From Novipirellula herctigrandis (GTDB taxonomy: Bacteria; Planctomycetota; Planctomycetia; Pirellulales; Pirellulaceae): a DNA stretch of 64,000 nt. Positions 33,037-42,112 of this stretch are shown piece by piece. Each line of letters opens with the position of its first letter. Within the stretch, counting starts at the first letter, position 1. Under the pieces are notes generated by a model. It was not told the DNA's origin. It did no database searches and worked only from the letters and a program-made list of their open reading frames with translations. The stretch spans positions 3,942,623 to 4,006,622 of the forward strand of contig SJPJ01000001.1 of assembly GCA_007859835.1 (NCBI GenBank), written 5' to 3'. Position numbers and translations under genes: made by a program.

Positions 33037-34088
33037 GGCGCCGACTCCTGGAGGAGTTCACTTGCTTTCCCTAACGATCGAATATCGACGTAGTGATATT
33101 GGCCGTTATTCTGCGAGGCCAAGTCAATCAGAAAACTGTTGTTTGGTGCGACCGGGTCGGTACCAAATTCGATTGCATGGATCGTTGCTCCCACTTGCTG
33201 AGCACGACGCCGAATCTCGGCTAGCTGGGACCCCGACAATCGTGGAATTCTCGCATCGGTCAGAAAGAAGATCACGTCAGGTCCCATTTTTAACGCCATT
33301 TTCAATGCACTTTCGTGCTCGGTGCTGCCGAACGCCTTGACGGATTCAACATACCGGATCGCTCGACGGATGATCGCTTCCTCACCGACCATCAACCCAA
33401 GCCCAGCATGTTCGGTTTGAAATGGCCTTGGTTGTTGGTTGTAGAAGATCAACTGAAAACGTTGGCGTTCGGAAAGAGATTTCAAACTCTTGATCATCTC
33501 TCGCTTCGCCGCTCGCAGTGGCAAGCCACCGTTGCCATTCATGCTGTCGCTGCGATCAAAAACGTAAACGAACCGAGAACCGCTTCCCGACACGCCGAAA
33601 ACGGTCGTTGTGGTGTTGTTCGAATCTCCCTCCGTGCCGGGCGGACGTTTGGAATCGAATGCGTCGCCATCGAGCGAGGTTTTGCCGGCCAACCCTGTGC
33701 CGGAAATGGGTGAGGGAGCCCGTTTCATTTCGCTAAGAATTCCGGCCAAATCAATCGGTGGCGACAAATCCGCGGGTGGCGCCGCAGAAGAGGCGGAGTC
33801 AGAGGAGGTCGCCGAAGTGCTATCGCTGGTCATTTCGGGCTTAATCGGTTCCGCTGTATCGACGTAACGGTCTCGATTCGGCATGCGATGAACCATGGCG
33901 ATCCCCACCGGACGGTCGACCTCGGAACCGGTTCCGGATGGGGCTTGGTACCAAATTAGCCCGATCACGGTCAACAAGACGACATGAAAAACAACCGAAA
34001 GCAACATCGCCGGCAAGGTTCGCTCGGGCAACTCTAACTCCACCGCATCTGACGACGGGGGAATCGATTGAATCGGGGAAGCGGGCAT
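33033..34088 (-). CDS. Membrane-anchored von Willebrand A-like protein
   Basis: 351 residues from ATG at 34088; an in-frame ATG at 34187 would add 33 residues. One membrane span near 29-48 (AMLLSVVFHVVLLTVIGLIWY), a Ser/Pro-rich linker, then a VWA domain with the MIDAS start FVYVFDRSDSM (DxSxS) and VIFFLTDARIP. The C-terminus is periplasmic. Related to planctomycete proteins of unknown role; operon with the downstream secreted protein. Confidence 0.85.
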   Translation of the reverse strand: MPASPIQSIPPSSDAVELELPERTLPAMLLSVVFHVVLLTVIGLIWYQAPSGTGSEVDRPVGIAMVHRMPNRDRYVDTAEPIKPEMTSDSTSATSSDSASSAAPPADLSPPIDLAGILSEMKRAPSPISGTGLAGKTSLDGDAFDSKRPPGTEGDSNNTTTTVFGVSGSGSRFVYVFDRSDSMNGNGGLPLRAAKREMIKSLKSLSERQRFQLIFYNQQPRPFQTEHAGLGLMVGEEAIIRRAIRYVESVKAFGSTEHESALKMALKMGPDVIFFLTDARIPRLSGSQLAEIRRRAQQVGATIHAIEFGTDPVAPNNSFLIDLASQNNGQYHYVDIRSLGKASELLQESAP

Positions 34089-34342
34089 GCGGGTCAGTTG
34101 GCTGAAAAAAGGGGGAAAAGCGGGAATTTTCGCTCGGATCTGAGCCTTGCACCCGAATGCGTCACTTTTCAGATTCGGCTTGGGCAATTAGGTTAATGGG
34201 CCTTCCTATTCTAACGCTATCACGCCACTTGAGTGCAGTCCGCCAGCATGAATCATGCCGGTGAGCCGACTTGGTCGTCATTTAAGACATTTGGCTACAT
34301 TGGAAGATAACTGAATCGCTTTACCCTGCGGAGAAAAACCTC

Positions 34343-35524
34343 GTGAGCAACGCTCGATACCTATTTACTAGTGAATCTGTCAGCATGGGCCATCCCGACA
34401 AGCTGGCCGACCGTATTTCCGACGGCATCCTTGACGCATTGCTTGCGAAAGACCCCAACAGCCGCGTGGCATGCGAGACGATGGTGACAACCGGCATGGC
34501 GATTGTTGCTGGTGAGATTTCGACCAAGGCCGTCGTTCAATACTCCGACGTGATCCGTGAAGTGATCAACGAAGTCGGCTATACCGATGACGAAATGGGA
34601 ATTTGTGGCAACACCTGTGCCGTCTTGGTCTCGCTCGACACGCAAAGCCCCGACATCGCACAAGGCGTCAACGAAGATGGTGCTTCGGGCAAAGACGTCG
34701 GCGCTGGCGACCAAGGTTTGATGTTTGGCTACGCTTGCAAAGACACGCCCGAACTGATGCCGCTACCAATCGCGCTTTCGCATCGGATCATCAACCGTAT
34801 TACCGAAGCTCGCTTTGCCAAGGAAGTCGATTGGTTGCGTCCCGACAACAAGTCACAAGTGACGGTGGAATACGAAGGATCGACTCCGGTTCGTATCGAT
34901 ACGGTCGTCGTCAGCGCTCAACACAGCCCCGATGTGTCGAACGAAGACATTCGCGAGTTCATTATCGAAAACGTGATTAAGCCTTCGATCCCTGCGGAAT
35001 TGGACAAGGGCGACATCAAGTACCACATCAACCCAACGGGCCGATTTGTGGTCGGCGGACCTCACGGCGACTGCGGTTTGACGGGACGCAAGATTATCGT
35101 GGATACCTACGGTGGATGGGGTCGTCACGGTGGTGGTGCGTTTAGCGGCAAGGATTCGACCAAGGTTGACCGCAGTGCCGCATACATGGCCCGCTATGTT
35201 GCCAAGAACATCGTTGCATCCGGCTTGGCCGAGCGATGCGAGGTTCAACTAGCGTACGCAATCGGCGTAACCGAGCCTGTTAGCGTTCACGTTGACACCG
35301 AAGGAACGGGCAAAATCGGTGACGACAAGCTTTGTGCACTCGTTCGTGAAAATTTCCCACTGACACCATCAGGCATCATCGAGCATTTGCAACTTCGTCG
35401 TCCGATCTTCCGGCAAACCAGTGCAGGCGGACACTTTGGTCGCGAAGGCGATGCATTTACTTGGGAAAAAACGGACAAAGCCGAAGCGTTGGCCCAAGCG
35501 GCCAGCACCGTGGCAACCGCGTAG
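34343..35524 (+). CDS. metK: S-adenosylmethionine synthase
   Basis: 393 residues from GTG. Family motifs [29 protein letters not shown] and [16 protein letters not shown]. It makes SAM from methionine and ATP. Length is normal. No SAM-riboswitch fold was recognised in the 155-base leader. Confidence 0.96.
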   Translation: MSNARYLFTSESVSMGHPDKLADRISDGILDALLAKDPNSRVACETMVTTGMAIVAGEISTKAVVQYSDVIREVINEVGYTDDEMGICGNTCAVLVSLDTQSPDIAQGVNEDGASGKDVGAGDQGLMFGYACKDTPELMPLPIALSHRIINRITEARFAKEVDWLRPDNKSQVTVEYEGSTPVRIDTVVVSAQHSPDVSNEDIREFIIENVIKPSIPAELDKGDIKYHINPTGRFVVGGPHGDCGLTGRKIIVDTYGGWGRHGGGAFSGKDSTKVDRSAAYMARYVAKNIVASGLAERCEVQLAYAIGVTEPVSVHVDTEGTGKIGDDKLCALVRENFPLTPSGIIEHLQLRRPIFRQTSAGGHFGREGDAFTWEKTDKAEALAQAASTVATA

Positions 35525-35747
35525 TGCGGTGCGACGCAAGCGAAGCGAGCAGCCGCTCGGATTGCGCTGGCCCGCTCCCGTTGGTCGCTAGAATCGTGTC
35601 ATGACAACATCAATTCCAGCAATAACGGATGTAGGTTTAACGCACGTTTGACGTTGGAGTCTCCACTCTTGGAGTGTGTCGAAGCACTCGAAAGCGTGAA
35701 CTCCAACTCGCTGCGTTTATGCCGCCTTAACGACCAAGGAAATCCCT

Positions 35748-36569
35748 GTGCAACTTGTGTGGACCACCGATCCGCATTTCGACCATGTCGATGCGGATGA
35801 ATTTGATCGGTGGTTCGCCGACGTTGCCTCGCGGTCACCCGATGGCATTATCATTACGGGGGATCTCTCCGAAGGCGATGACGTGTTCGTGCAACTCCGG
35901 CGACTCGCCTCGTCGTTCACGATCCCCATCTATTTTGTCCTGGGTAACCACGACTTCTACAAGAGTTCGATTGGCAAAACGCGGCAACGCGCCGTGTCGC
36001 TCACTCGCGACCAAACACACCTTCACTATCTCACGGACATTGGCCCCATCCAACTCAGCGAAGGCGTTTACCTGGTCGGCGAAGATGGGTGGGGCGATGC
36101 GACGATCGGCAACTACGAAGCGTCACCGATTCGGCTTGGCGACTTTGAGCAAATCGATGATTTTCGCATGGCCACATCCAACCAGCGAAAAAGTTTGCTG
36201 CAACAACAAGGTGCTGACTCTGCGGAACGGCTTCGAACAAAGCTCCTTTCCGTACCTCAAAATGCGAAGGAAGTATTGATCGCCACTCACATTCCACCGT
36301 TCGCTGAAGCGTGTTGGTACGAGGGACGAACAACCGACGAATACTGGGCACCGTTTTTTGTTTGCGGAAGCATTGGCCAAATGCTCATGGATGCCTGCCT
36401 CGCTCGTCCCGAATGCAATTGGACGGTGCTATGTGGCCATACTCATCACGATGGCGTCGCCAAACTCGCGGAGAACTTAACCGTTTACACAGGAGCGGCC
36501 CAATACGGACATCCCGCGATTGAGGCAATCATCGAAGTCGAGCCAAACCGGGCAGCACTTGTTCGTTGA
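35748..36569 (+). CDS. Metallophosphoesterase (calcineurin-like)
   Basis: 273 residues from GTG. All five metal motifs: TTDPHFD, TGDLSEG, GNHDFY, THIPP and GHTHHDG. A phosphodiesterase or phosphatase of unknown substrate, probably cytoplasmic (no signal peptide). The C-terminus overlaps the converging hypothetical by 41 bases. Confidence 0.9.
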   Translation: MQLVWTTDPHFDHVDADEFDRWFADVASRSPDGIIITGDLSEGDDVFVQLRRLASSFTIPIYFVLGNHDFYKSSIGKTRQRAVSLTRDQTHLHYLTDIGPIQLSEGVYLVGEDGWGDATIGNYEASPIRLGDFEQIDDFRMATSNQRKSLLQQQGADSAERLRTKLLSVPQNAKEVLIATHIPPFAEACWYEGRTTDEYWAPFFVCGSIGQMLMDACLARPECNWTVLCGHTHHDGVAKLAENLTVYTGAAQYGHPAIEAIIEVEPNRAALVR

Positions 36570-36990
36570 GCCTGAGCGCGATTGCCTGCATCTCTTCGGG
36601 CTGCCGAATTTGTAGCGTCGCACCGAATTCGGACAAAATCGATCGGTATCGCATCGGAATCGCCGTCACTGCAGCGATTTGAAGGATTTGCGGCGCCGTC
36701 AACGCTAACGTCGTGATCGCCCGGCATTTTACGGCCAAGGTCTTAGGCGTCATTTCCCAAACAACAAACACCGTTCGTTTAGGTCGCCGCAACAGGCTAT
36801 TAACCAAACCTAGGACTTCATCCTCATCGGCGATTCGAACCGATACCCGAACCGAATTCGTAGCACCGCCCAGGCAAAAACATCGAACCGTCTCTACCCA
36901 ACGGCTACCGTCTTCGCAAACAATCCAGACCACCTCAGGTGATACGATTTCGGGTGAAATGTCGAGCGAAGTTGAAGCCCGTTCACTCAT
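36529..36990 (-). CDS. Planctomycete protein of unknown function
   Basis: 153 residues, alpha/beta, no signal peptide. Overlaps the upstream regulator stop by four bases (ATGA), so it is translationally coupled to it. Role unknown; partner of the regulator by position. Confidence 0.75.
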   Translation of the reverse strand: MSERASTSLDISPEIVSPEVVWIVCEDGSRWVETVRCFCLGGATNSVRVSVRIADEDEVLGLVNSLLRRPKRTVFVVWEMTPKTLAVKCRAITTLALTAPQILQIAAVTAIPMRYRSILSEFGATLQIRQPEEMQAIALRLNEQVLPGLARLR

Positions 36991-38429
36991 GACGACTTCT
37001 CATCCTTGCTTTTCAGCTCCGCTTCGATGCGACGGATTAACCGCGACCGAGTGATTCCTAGTGCGCGAGCTGCGGCGGCTCGATTTCCGTCAGTCGCCTC
37101 CAACGCACTTTCGATCATCTTCATCTCGTAGGCTTCGAGCTTCTTATCGAGCGAGATCGTTGTGACCTTTTCTGACTGGGGCTTCGCATGGGGGTGGTAA
37201 GATCGAATCGCAAGAGGCAGATGCTCGGGCCCAATGGAATCGCCAGGCGCGATTCGAATCGCATGTCGAATCGCGGCGTCAAGCTCGTCAAAGTTGCTCG
37301 GCCAAGGATACACAACCAAAGAATCCATCGCCGCGCGGCCAATCCGTTCCGCACGCCCCTCACCGGCCGCTCGACGGGCATCGAGTATCGCGGAGGCTAA
37401 CAGCGGAATATCTTTAACACGCGACGCTAATGGCTCAAGCGTAATCGTCAACGCGCCGACCATTTCCACCAAATCAGAGATAAGTTGACGTGGCACTGCG
37501 TCTGTTTCAATCGAAAGTTTGTGCGGTAGTTCACGCTCTTCAATAAGAGCCTCGTTGAGGATCGTTGGTTTATCGCAACACAATCCAATCACACGAAAAC
37601 GGTCGTCGAACAGATCAACCAAATGCACCAAATGACGCTGGGCGTCGATCGGCATGTCATCCAATTCGCGGACGATCACCGTCGCCAATGCGTCGGGTGA
37701 ATCAGTCAATTGATTGATCGCCGAGACAATCGACGCATCGAGCAACTCGGGGTCCATCAACGGCCCGTCGACCATCACGAGCGGCTCGCGGTCAGCATTG
37801 GCATGGTGAATGTGGCGAGCGATTGATTCAGAAGCAGACCCCGTTGGCCCAAAAAATCCAAGATGGGAACGCACCGATGCAGCAACTTGCAATCTTGATC
37901 GAGTGCGACGTGAGGCTAGCGAAGTGCCGACGGTGGCGATCGTTGCTATCGACGAGTGTCGTTTTCGCCAAGTATCAAGCTGTTGCCGAATCAACGCAGC
38001 GTCGGTGAGGTCTTCGTTGGTGGTGCGATCGTCGAAGTCACCACCGATCGCAAACACAATGGTCGATTCGTTTTGCCCGATGCGAACAAAGCGAACATCC
38101 AACGACTCGATTCGATGGACCGCTGGTGAACCTGATTTCGAGGGCAAATGAGGTTGCACTCGCAGCGATGCGGTTCCTCGTGCCAATAACCCAGGCGGAG
38201 CCGAGAGCGTTGCGGCAAGTTGATCCATTGGATCATCCGAGACGGGACTGCCGGCGACCGCGCGACGGTCGAGCAGCGTTTCCACATCGATGCCGAGCCA
38301 TACCGCCGTGGCAGCCGACAAATAAACGAGTTTCCCGTCGGGACCAATCGCCCAAACGGGTGCGTCGGATGCATCAAACAGACGCATCAAATTTCGGATT
38401 TTCGTTCCAGCGGTCATGGAGCGTGTCAA
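36987..38429 (-). CDS. Enhancer-binding-protein-like regulator with degenerate ATPase core
   Basis: 480 residues. N-terminal PAS-like domain (about 12-60, FDASDAPVWAIGPDGKLVYLSAATAVWLGI), a central region laid out like a sigma-54 activator (LGFFGPTGSASESIARHIHHANADREPLVMVDGP in place of GESGTGKE) and a Fis-type helix-turn-helix at the end (MIESALEATDGNRAAAARALGITRSRLIRRIE). The Walker A is altered and no GAFTGA loop is present, so it probably cannot drive sigma-54 open-complex formation and may instead act as a DNA-binding sensor. Confidence 0.8.
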   Translation of the reverse strand: MTRSMTAGTKIRNLMRLFDASDAPVWAIGPDGKLVYLSAATAVWLGIDVETLLDRRAVAGSPVSDDPMDQLAATLSAPPGLLARGTASLRVQPHLPSKSGSPAVHRIESLDVRFVRIGQNESTIVFAIGGDFDDRTTNEDLTDAALIRQQLDTWRKRHSSIATIATVGTSLASRRTRSRLQVAASVRSHLGFFGPTGSASESIARHIHHANADREPLVMVDGPLMDPELLDASIVSAINQLTDSPDALATVIVRELDDMPIDAQRHLVHLVDLFDDRFRVIGLCCDKPTILNEALIEERELPHKLSIETDAVPRQLISDLVEMVGALTITLEPLASRVKDIPLLASAILDARRAAGEGRAERIGRAAMDSLVVYPWPSNFDELDAAIRHAIRIAPGDSIGPEHLPLAIRSYHPHAKPQSEKVTTISLDKKLEAYEMKMIESALEATDGNRAAAARALGITRSRLIRRIEAELKSKDEKSS

Positions 38430-38454
38430 TCGGAAGTCGTGATCGTTTTGGTTG

Positions 38455-38544
38455 CCAAACAGTGCCTGTCACGCAAACAGTGCCTGCCACGCAAACAGTG
38501 CCTGCGGTGCAAACAGTGTCGGCTACGCATGCAGTGGCGGCAAC
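38455..38544. repeat. Five imperfect 18-bp tandem units
   Basis: Unit GCAAACAGTGCCTGCCAC repeats from 38455; units 1 to 3 are near-perfect and 4 and 5 drift. It lies upstream of the regulator gene start (38429) and downstream of the small secreted protein, so it is noncoding on both sides. Confidence 0.85.
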
Positions 38545-38565
38545 CAAAGAGACTTCCGCCAGCCC

Positions 38566-38889
38566 CTAAAAGACGTCCAAGATGAAATGGTGGCCTTGGT
38601 GGAAACGACGGCTACTTGGATAGTAGTTGTGCCACTTCTTGTTATAGACCGGAATCTGCATTTCTGGGGGATAGCGGTTGTACATGCTATCGCTGCTCTG
38701 AAAATACTGCTGGCTATAAAAGTTTTGTGGATAGTATACGTAGGGATAGTGGTAAAAGCGATTCCAGTCGCGGGTGCTGGCTTGGCCGCCCCAGTTCTGG
38801 CCGTAGGCACGTTGCTCAGCAGACGCGGATTCTGCAAGGGCGAGGCAACTGCAAGAAACCACAGCAGCAATTAGTAAATGGCGGATCAT
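38566..38889 (-). CDS. Small secreted planctomycete protein ('calmodulin-binding' annotation group)
   Basis: 107 residues from ATG at 38889 (an ATG five codons upstream is also in frame). Signal peptide MIRHLLIAAVVSCSCLALAESASA, then a mature part rich in Tyr, Asn, Gln and Trp (RDWNRFYHYPYVYYPQNFYSQQYFQ...YNKKWHNYYPSSRRFHQGHHFILDVF). Paralogues are frequent in planctomycetes and usually named calmodulin-binding proteins without functional proof. Confidence 0.82.
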   Translation of the reverse strand: MIRHLLIAAVVSCSCLALAESASAEQRAYGQNWGGQASTRDWNRFYHYPYVYYPQNFYSQQYFQSSDSMYNRYPPEMQIPVYNKKWHNYYPSSRRFHQGHHFILDVF

Positions 38890-39197
38890 CCGGTATTCTC
38901 CCACTCGGGGTTTCAGTCACGGGTTTTCTGGTGCTGCGGAAAAGGCCATTGGCCAGCGCCGATTCGCACGCCCGCAGCGTTGGTCGTAAAGGAACGTACC
39001 AGGACTATCGGCACATTCAGCACCATCGGTTGAGTCGTTCATGACACGAATTGTGAGTGAAAATTCAGTCCATCCGGCAAGTGGGGCAAAGAAGTGACTT
39101 CTCACAAACCACCTTTGCCACCTATGATGCATAAGTCGAGATTGCGGAGGAATCCGCGCTTTCACCCCAAATGTCCCCTATTTTGTTGGTTCAACGC

Positions 39198-40616
39198 ATG
39201 TCGATTCGCCAGTTCTTCGGAAGCGTGCTGCTCATTTTTACAGTCCTCACCGCAACATTTACGGTGTTTTTTTTCCAAAGCCACGCCGTCGCCTGCCCGT
39301 TTTGTAGTGCGGTAGGCCAGACGCTGAGACAGGAAATGTCGGTCATGGACGCGGTCGTGATCGCAACTTCGGTCGCGGGTGACGCGGCGCGGGACCCCGA
39401 TACCGGCGAAGTCCGCATGCGAATCGAGCAGGTCCTCAAAGGAGGGGAGTTTGTCAAAAAAGGGCAGGAGGTTAACGCCATCTACTATGGTGATGTCCTA
39501 CCGGGGCGGAGATTCATGCTTTCCGGTGTCGACCCCGAGGAAATGCAATGGTCGTGCCTTCCGCTGAGTGAACGGGCCGAAGCGTACGTCGCCAAGCTGA
39601 CTTCACTACCCGATTCCGAATCAGAACGATTGCGTTTTTACTACGACTATCTTCAAGATGAAGAAACAATGCTTTCGCGAGACGCCTACGACGAGTTTGC
39701 GATCGCTCCCTATGCGTCACTGAAAGAACTAAAACCAGCGATCGATCATGCCAAATTGATGGAGTGGCTGACCGATCCTGAATGCAGCGTCGACCGCAAA
39801 CGGTTGTATTTGACGATGCTAGGTGTCGTTGGTGACCATTCTGACTTACCCATTCTCGAGCAAATGCTACGGAGTTCACAAAAGAGCTCGCGCAGTGGAT
39901 TGGATGCCTTGGTTGGATGCTATTTGACGCTGGCTGGTGAAGAAGGGCTGCCGGTCGTGAACGAGCTCTTTCTGAATAACAAAAAGGCCTCCTATGCCGA
40001 TACCTATGCGGCAATCATGGCAATTCGGTTTCATGGGACCGAAGGGGATGTGATCCCACGAAGCGCCTTGGTCGAATCGCTCCATCATGTACTGGACCGA
40101 CGGGACTTGGCCGATTTGGTGATTCCTGATCTGGCACGTTGGGCCGACTGGAGCCAGGTTGAGAGGATGAAGGAATTGTTCCTCAAAGCGGATCCCGATA
40201 ACAACTGGGTCCGAGTTCCCGTGGTCAACTACTTACGAGCATGTCCGCTTCTCGAGGCCAAAATGGCCCTAGAGGAGCTCAAAAAAGTGGATCCAGATAG
40301 CGTGAAACGGGCGAATTCGTTCTTTTCGATTCCCGTACCTGCGCAAGACACGGGCAGTTCGAGCTCGTCGATCAAGCAGAAAAACGAGGCAAAAATCGCG
40401 GCTGCGACGGATTTCGACTCCAATCGCAAGCCGAGCGTGGGTGGCCCCACGGCATCCGCCGAACCCTTCATTGCTAGTCCGCTGGCCTCCTCATCCCCTG
40501 CGGTCGAGGCAGCGAACCCTTGGCGGTTGGTTTACGTAGTTTCCTTAGCACTGTCCACGATCATGATTGGACAATTCTTGCTTTTGTCAGGCGGGCCGGA
40601 AACCGACCGCCTGTAG
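39198..40616 (+). CDS. Planctomycete secreted/membrane protein, unknown
   Basis: 472 residues from ATG 39198; an ATG nine codons upstream is also possible. N-terminal signal or anchor (FGSVLLIFTVLTATFTVFFF), then a CPFC pair, a beta domain (VVIATSVAGDAARD...GGEFVKKGQEVNAIYYGDVLPGRRFML) and helical repeats. A Ser/Pro-rich linker precedes a C-terminal membrane span (WRLVYVVSLALSTIMIGQFLLL). Starts a cluster with two CCFG-motif proteins. Confidence 0.78.
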   Translation: MSIRQFFGSVLLIFTVLTATFTVFFFQSHAVACPFCSAVGQTLRQEMSVMDAVVIATSVAGDAARDPDTGEVRMRIEQVLKGGEFVKKGQEVNAIYYGDVLPGRRFMLSGVDPEEMQWSCLPLSERAEAYVAKLTSLPDSESERLRFYYDYLQDEETMLSRDAYDEFAIAPYASLKELKPAIDHAKLMEWLTDPECSVDRKRLYLTMLGVVGDHSDLPILEQMLRSSQKSSRSGLDALVGCYLTLAGEEGLPVVNELFLNNKKASYADTYAAIMAIRFHGTEGDVIPRSALVESLHHVLDRRDLADLVIPDLARWADWSQVERMKELFLKADPDNNWVRVPVVNYLRACPLLEAKMALEELKKVDPDSVKRANSFFSIPVPAQDTGSSSSSIKQKNEAKIAAATDFDSNRKPSVGGPTASAEPFIASPLASSSPAVEAANPWRLVYVVSLALSTIMIGQFLLLSGGPETDRL

Positions 40617-40653
40617 CCGACAATCCTCGTTGCATTAGGTCACCAAGAAAGAA

Positions 40654-41331
40654 ATGTCTGCGGAACTACAGATGTCGACAGCGGCGGATGCGGTAGAATT
40701 TCCGTATCGAGCGGTCAGTCGTGCGGCGATTGCGTCGCTCTTTTTTTTCGTCCTCGCCCTTCCTGGTCTCATTCCGACCTTTGCCCCCATGCTGTTCCTC
40801 GCAGTAGTCGGCCTCGGAGCGGCAATCGTGGGAGTGCGGGCAATCCGGAACTATCCCGAAGAATACAGTGGTCGAGGCTTGGCGACGTTCGGCATGGCCG
40901 CCAACGCATTACTGTTAGTTGGCGGACTTTGTCTGCACACCTACATTTACTTGACCGAAGTCCCCGACGGCTACACAAGGATTCCGTTCTACGAACTCCA
41001 GCAACCCGAAAATGGGCCTGATATGCCGACCGCTTTCGCAGCCGACATCGATGGAGAGAACATTTTCATCAAAGGTTATATCCATCCGTCGTCCGGCAGC
41101 GGGCTACTGCGTCAATTCATTCTCGTTCCCGATCTTGGCACATGCTGTTTCGGCGGCCAGCCCAAGAGTAGCGACATGATCGAAGTTACCTTAACGGGAG
41201 GCAAGAGTGCCGAAGGAAGTATGATGAAACGTAAATTGGCAGGCAAATTTATATTGAACCGGATTCCACAGAAAAAGACTGATTTTGACAACATCGTCTA
41301 TTATCGGTTAAAAGCAAACTTCGTGAAGTAA
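40654..41331 (+). CDS. Membrane protein with DUF3299-like domain
   Basis: 225 residues. Two or three N-terminal spans (about 22-60 and 75-105, DUF4190-like layout), then a DUF3299-like domain (ENIFIKGYIHPSSGSGLLRQFILVPDLGTCCFGGQPKSSDMIEVTL...KRKLAGKFILNR). The Cys-Cys-Phe-Gly motif also occurs in the next gene. Role unknown; may bind metal or act in envelope metal export. Confidence 0.8.
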   Translation: MSAELQMSTAADAVEFPYRAVSRAAIASLFFFVLALPGLIPTFAPMLFLAVVGLGAAIVGVRAIRNYPEEYSGRGLATFGMAANALLLVGGLCLHTYIYLTEVPDGYTRIPFYELQQPENGPDMPTAFAADIDGENIFIKGYIHPSSGSGLLRQFILVPDLGTCCFGGQPKSSDMIEVTLTGGKSAEGSMMKRKLAGKFILNRIPQKKTDFDNIVYYRLKANFVK

Positions 41332-41453
41332 GCGAACGCCATTTTTCGCTCTGCGGAACGACTGATTGAGACGCACTTTTTCGGAATAACATTTCGGAAC
41401 AAAAGGGCAACTCGATCAAGTTCACACCCTATCCACGCGTCAAACGGAACCGC

Positions 41454-42083
41454 ATGACTCTACGTCAACCGCTTCAATCGACAAAGACTTGTGTTGATGT
41501 CGGTAGGCATCTCTTCACTGGGTTTTCCTTCACTGGGCTGCTCGCTGGATTGCTACTAACGGCATCGATATCTAGTTCCTTGATAGCAGCCCCGCCCGAA
41601 TCACGAACTCAAACCGGAACCAGTGAGCAAGTGGAAACTCGCAAACCGGTTGAAGTCCGCAAGAGCAGTGAAGCATCACTTGCGAAAGGCGACATCACGT
41701 TCGACGATTTGAAATTCGACATCGAAAAGAATGCGGTGTTTGAAAAGTCGCTGTTGACCAAAGACGTCAAAAAGCTAAACGGGATGAAAGTCAAACTGCG
41801 CGGTTACATTCTGCCGAGCACGTTGTTTAAAGAGACTGACATCGAGCAGTTCGTGCTTGTGCGAGACAACCAAGAATGCTGCTTTGGTCCCGGGGCGGCC
41901 CTGTTTGATTGTGTCATCATTGAAATGGTTCCCGGCAAAACGACGGACTTTGTCACGAGGCCCGTTACCGTCGAAGGCAAGTTCAAGATTGACACCGAAA
42001 AATACAAATACCCAGGCGGTATCGGCCCGGGTGGCGCAAGCCATTTTTCCATCTTCAAAATCGCGGGCGAATCAGTCCGGTGA
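41454..42083 (+). CDS. Exported DUF3299-like protein
   Basis: 209 residues. Signal-type hydrophobic segment about 22-45, a Thr/Glu/Arg linker, then the DUF3299-like core (MKVKLRGYILPSTLFKETDIEQFVLVRDNQECCFGPGAALFDCVIIEM...TRPVTVEGKF). Paralogue of the preceding gene's C-terminal half; 122 bases separate them. Confidence 0.82.
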   Translation: MTLRQPLQSTKTCVDVGRHLFTGFSFTGLLAGLLLTASISSSLIAAPPESRTQTGTSEQVETRKPVEVRKSSEASLAKGDITFDDLKFDIEKNAVFEKSLLTKDVKKLNGMKVKLRGYILPSTLFKETDIEQFVLVRDNQECCFGPGAALFDCVIIEMVPGKTTDFVTRPVTVEGKFKIDTEKYKYPGGIGPGGASHFSIFKIAGESVR

Positions 42084-42112
42084 GGACCGACGTTCAGGGA
42101 ACTCGGATAACC

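Noticed and set aside
34188-34342. SAM riboswitch before metK
   Set aside because: No recognisable SAM-I, II or SAM/SAH fold signature by eye in 155 bases.
35599-35838. Minus-strand 79-residue frame beside the metallophosphoesterase
   Set aside because: Overlaps the true gene start and has no protein features.
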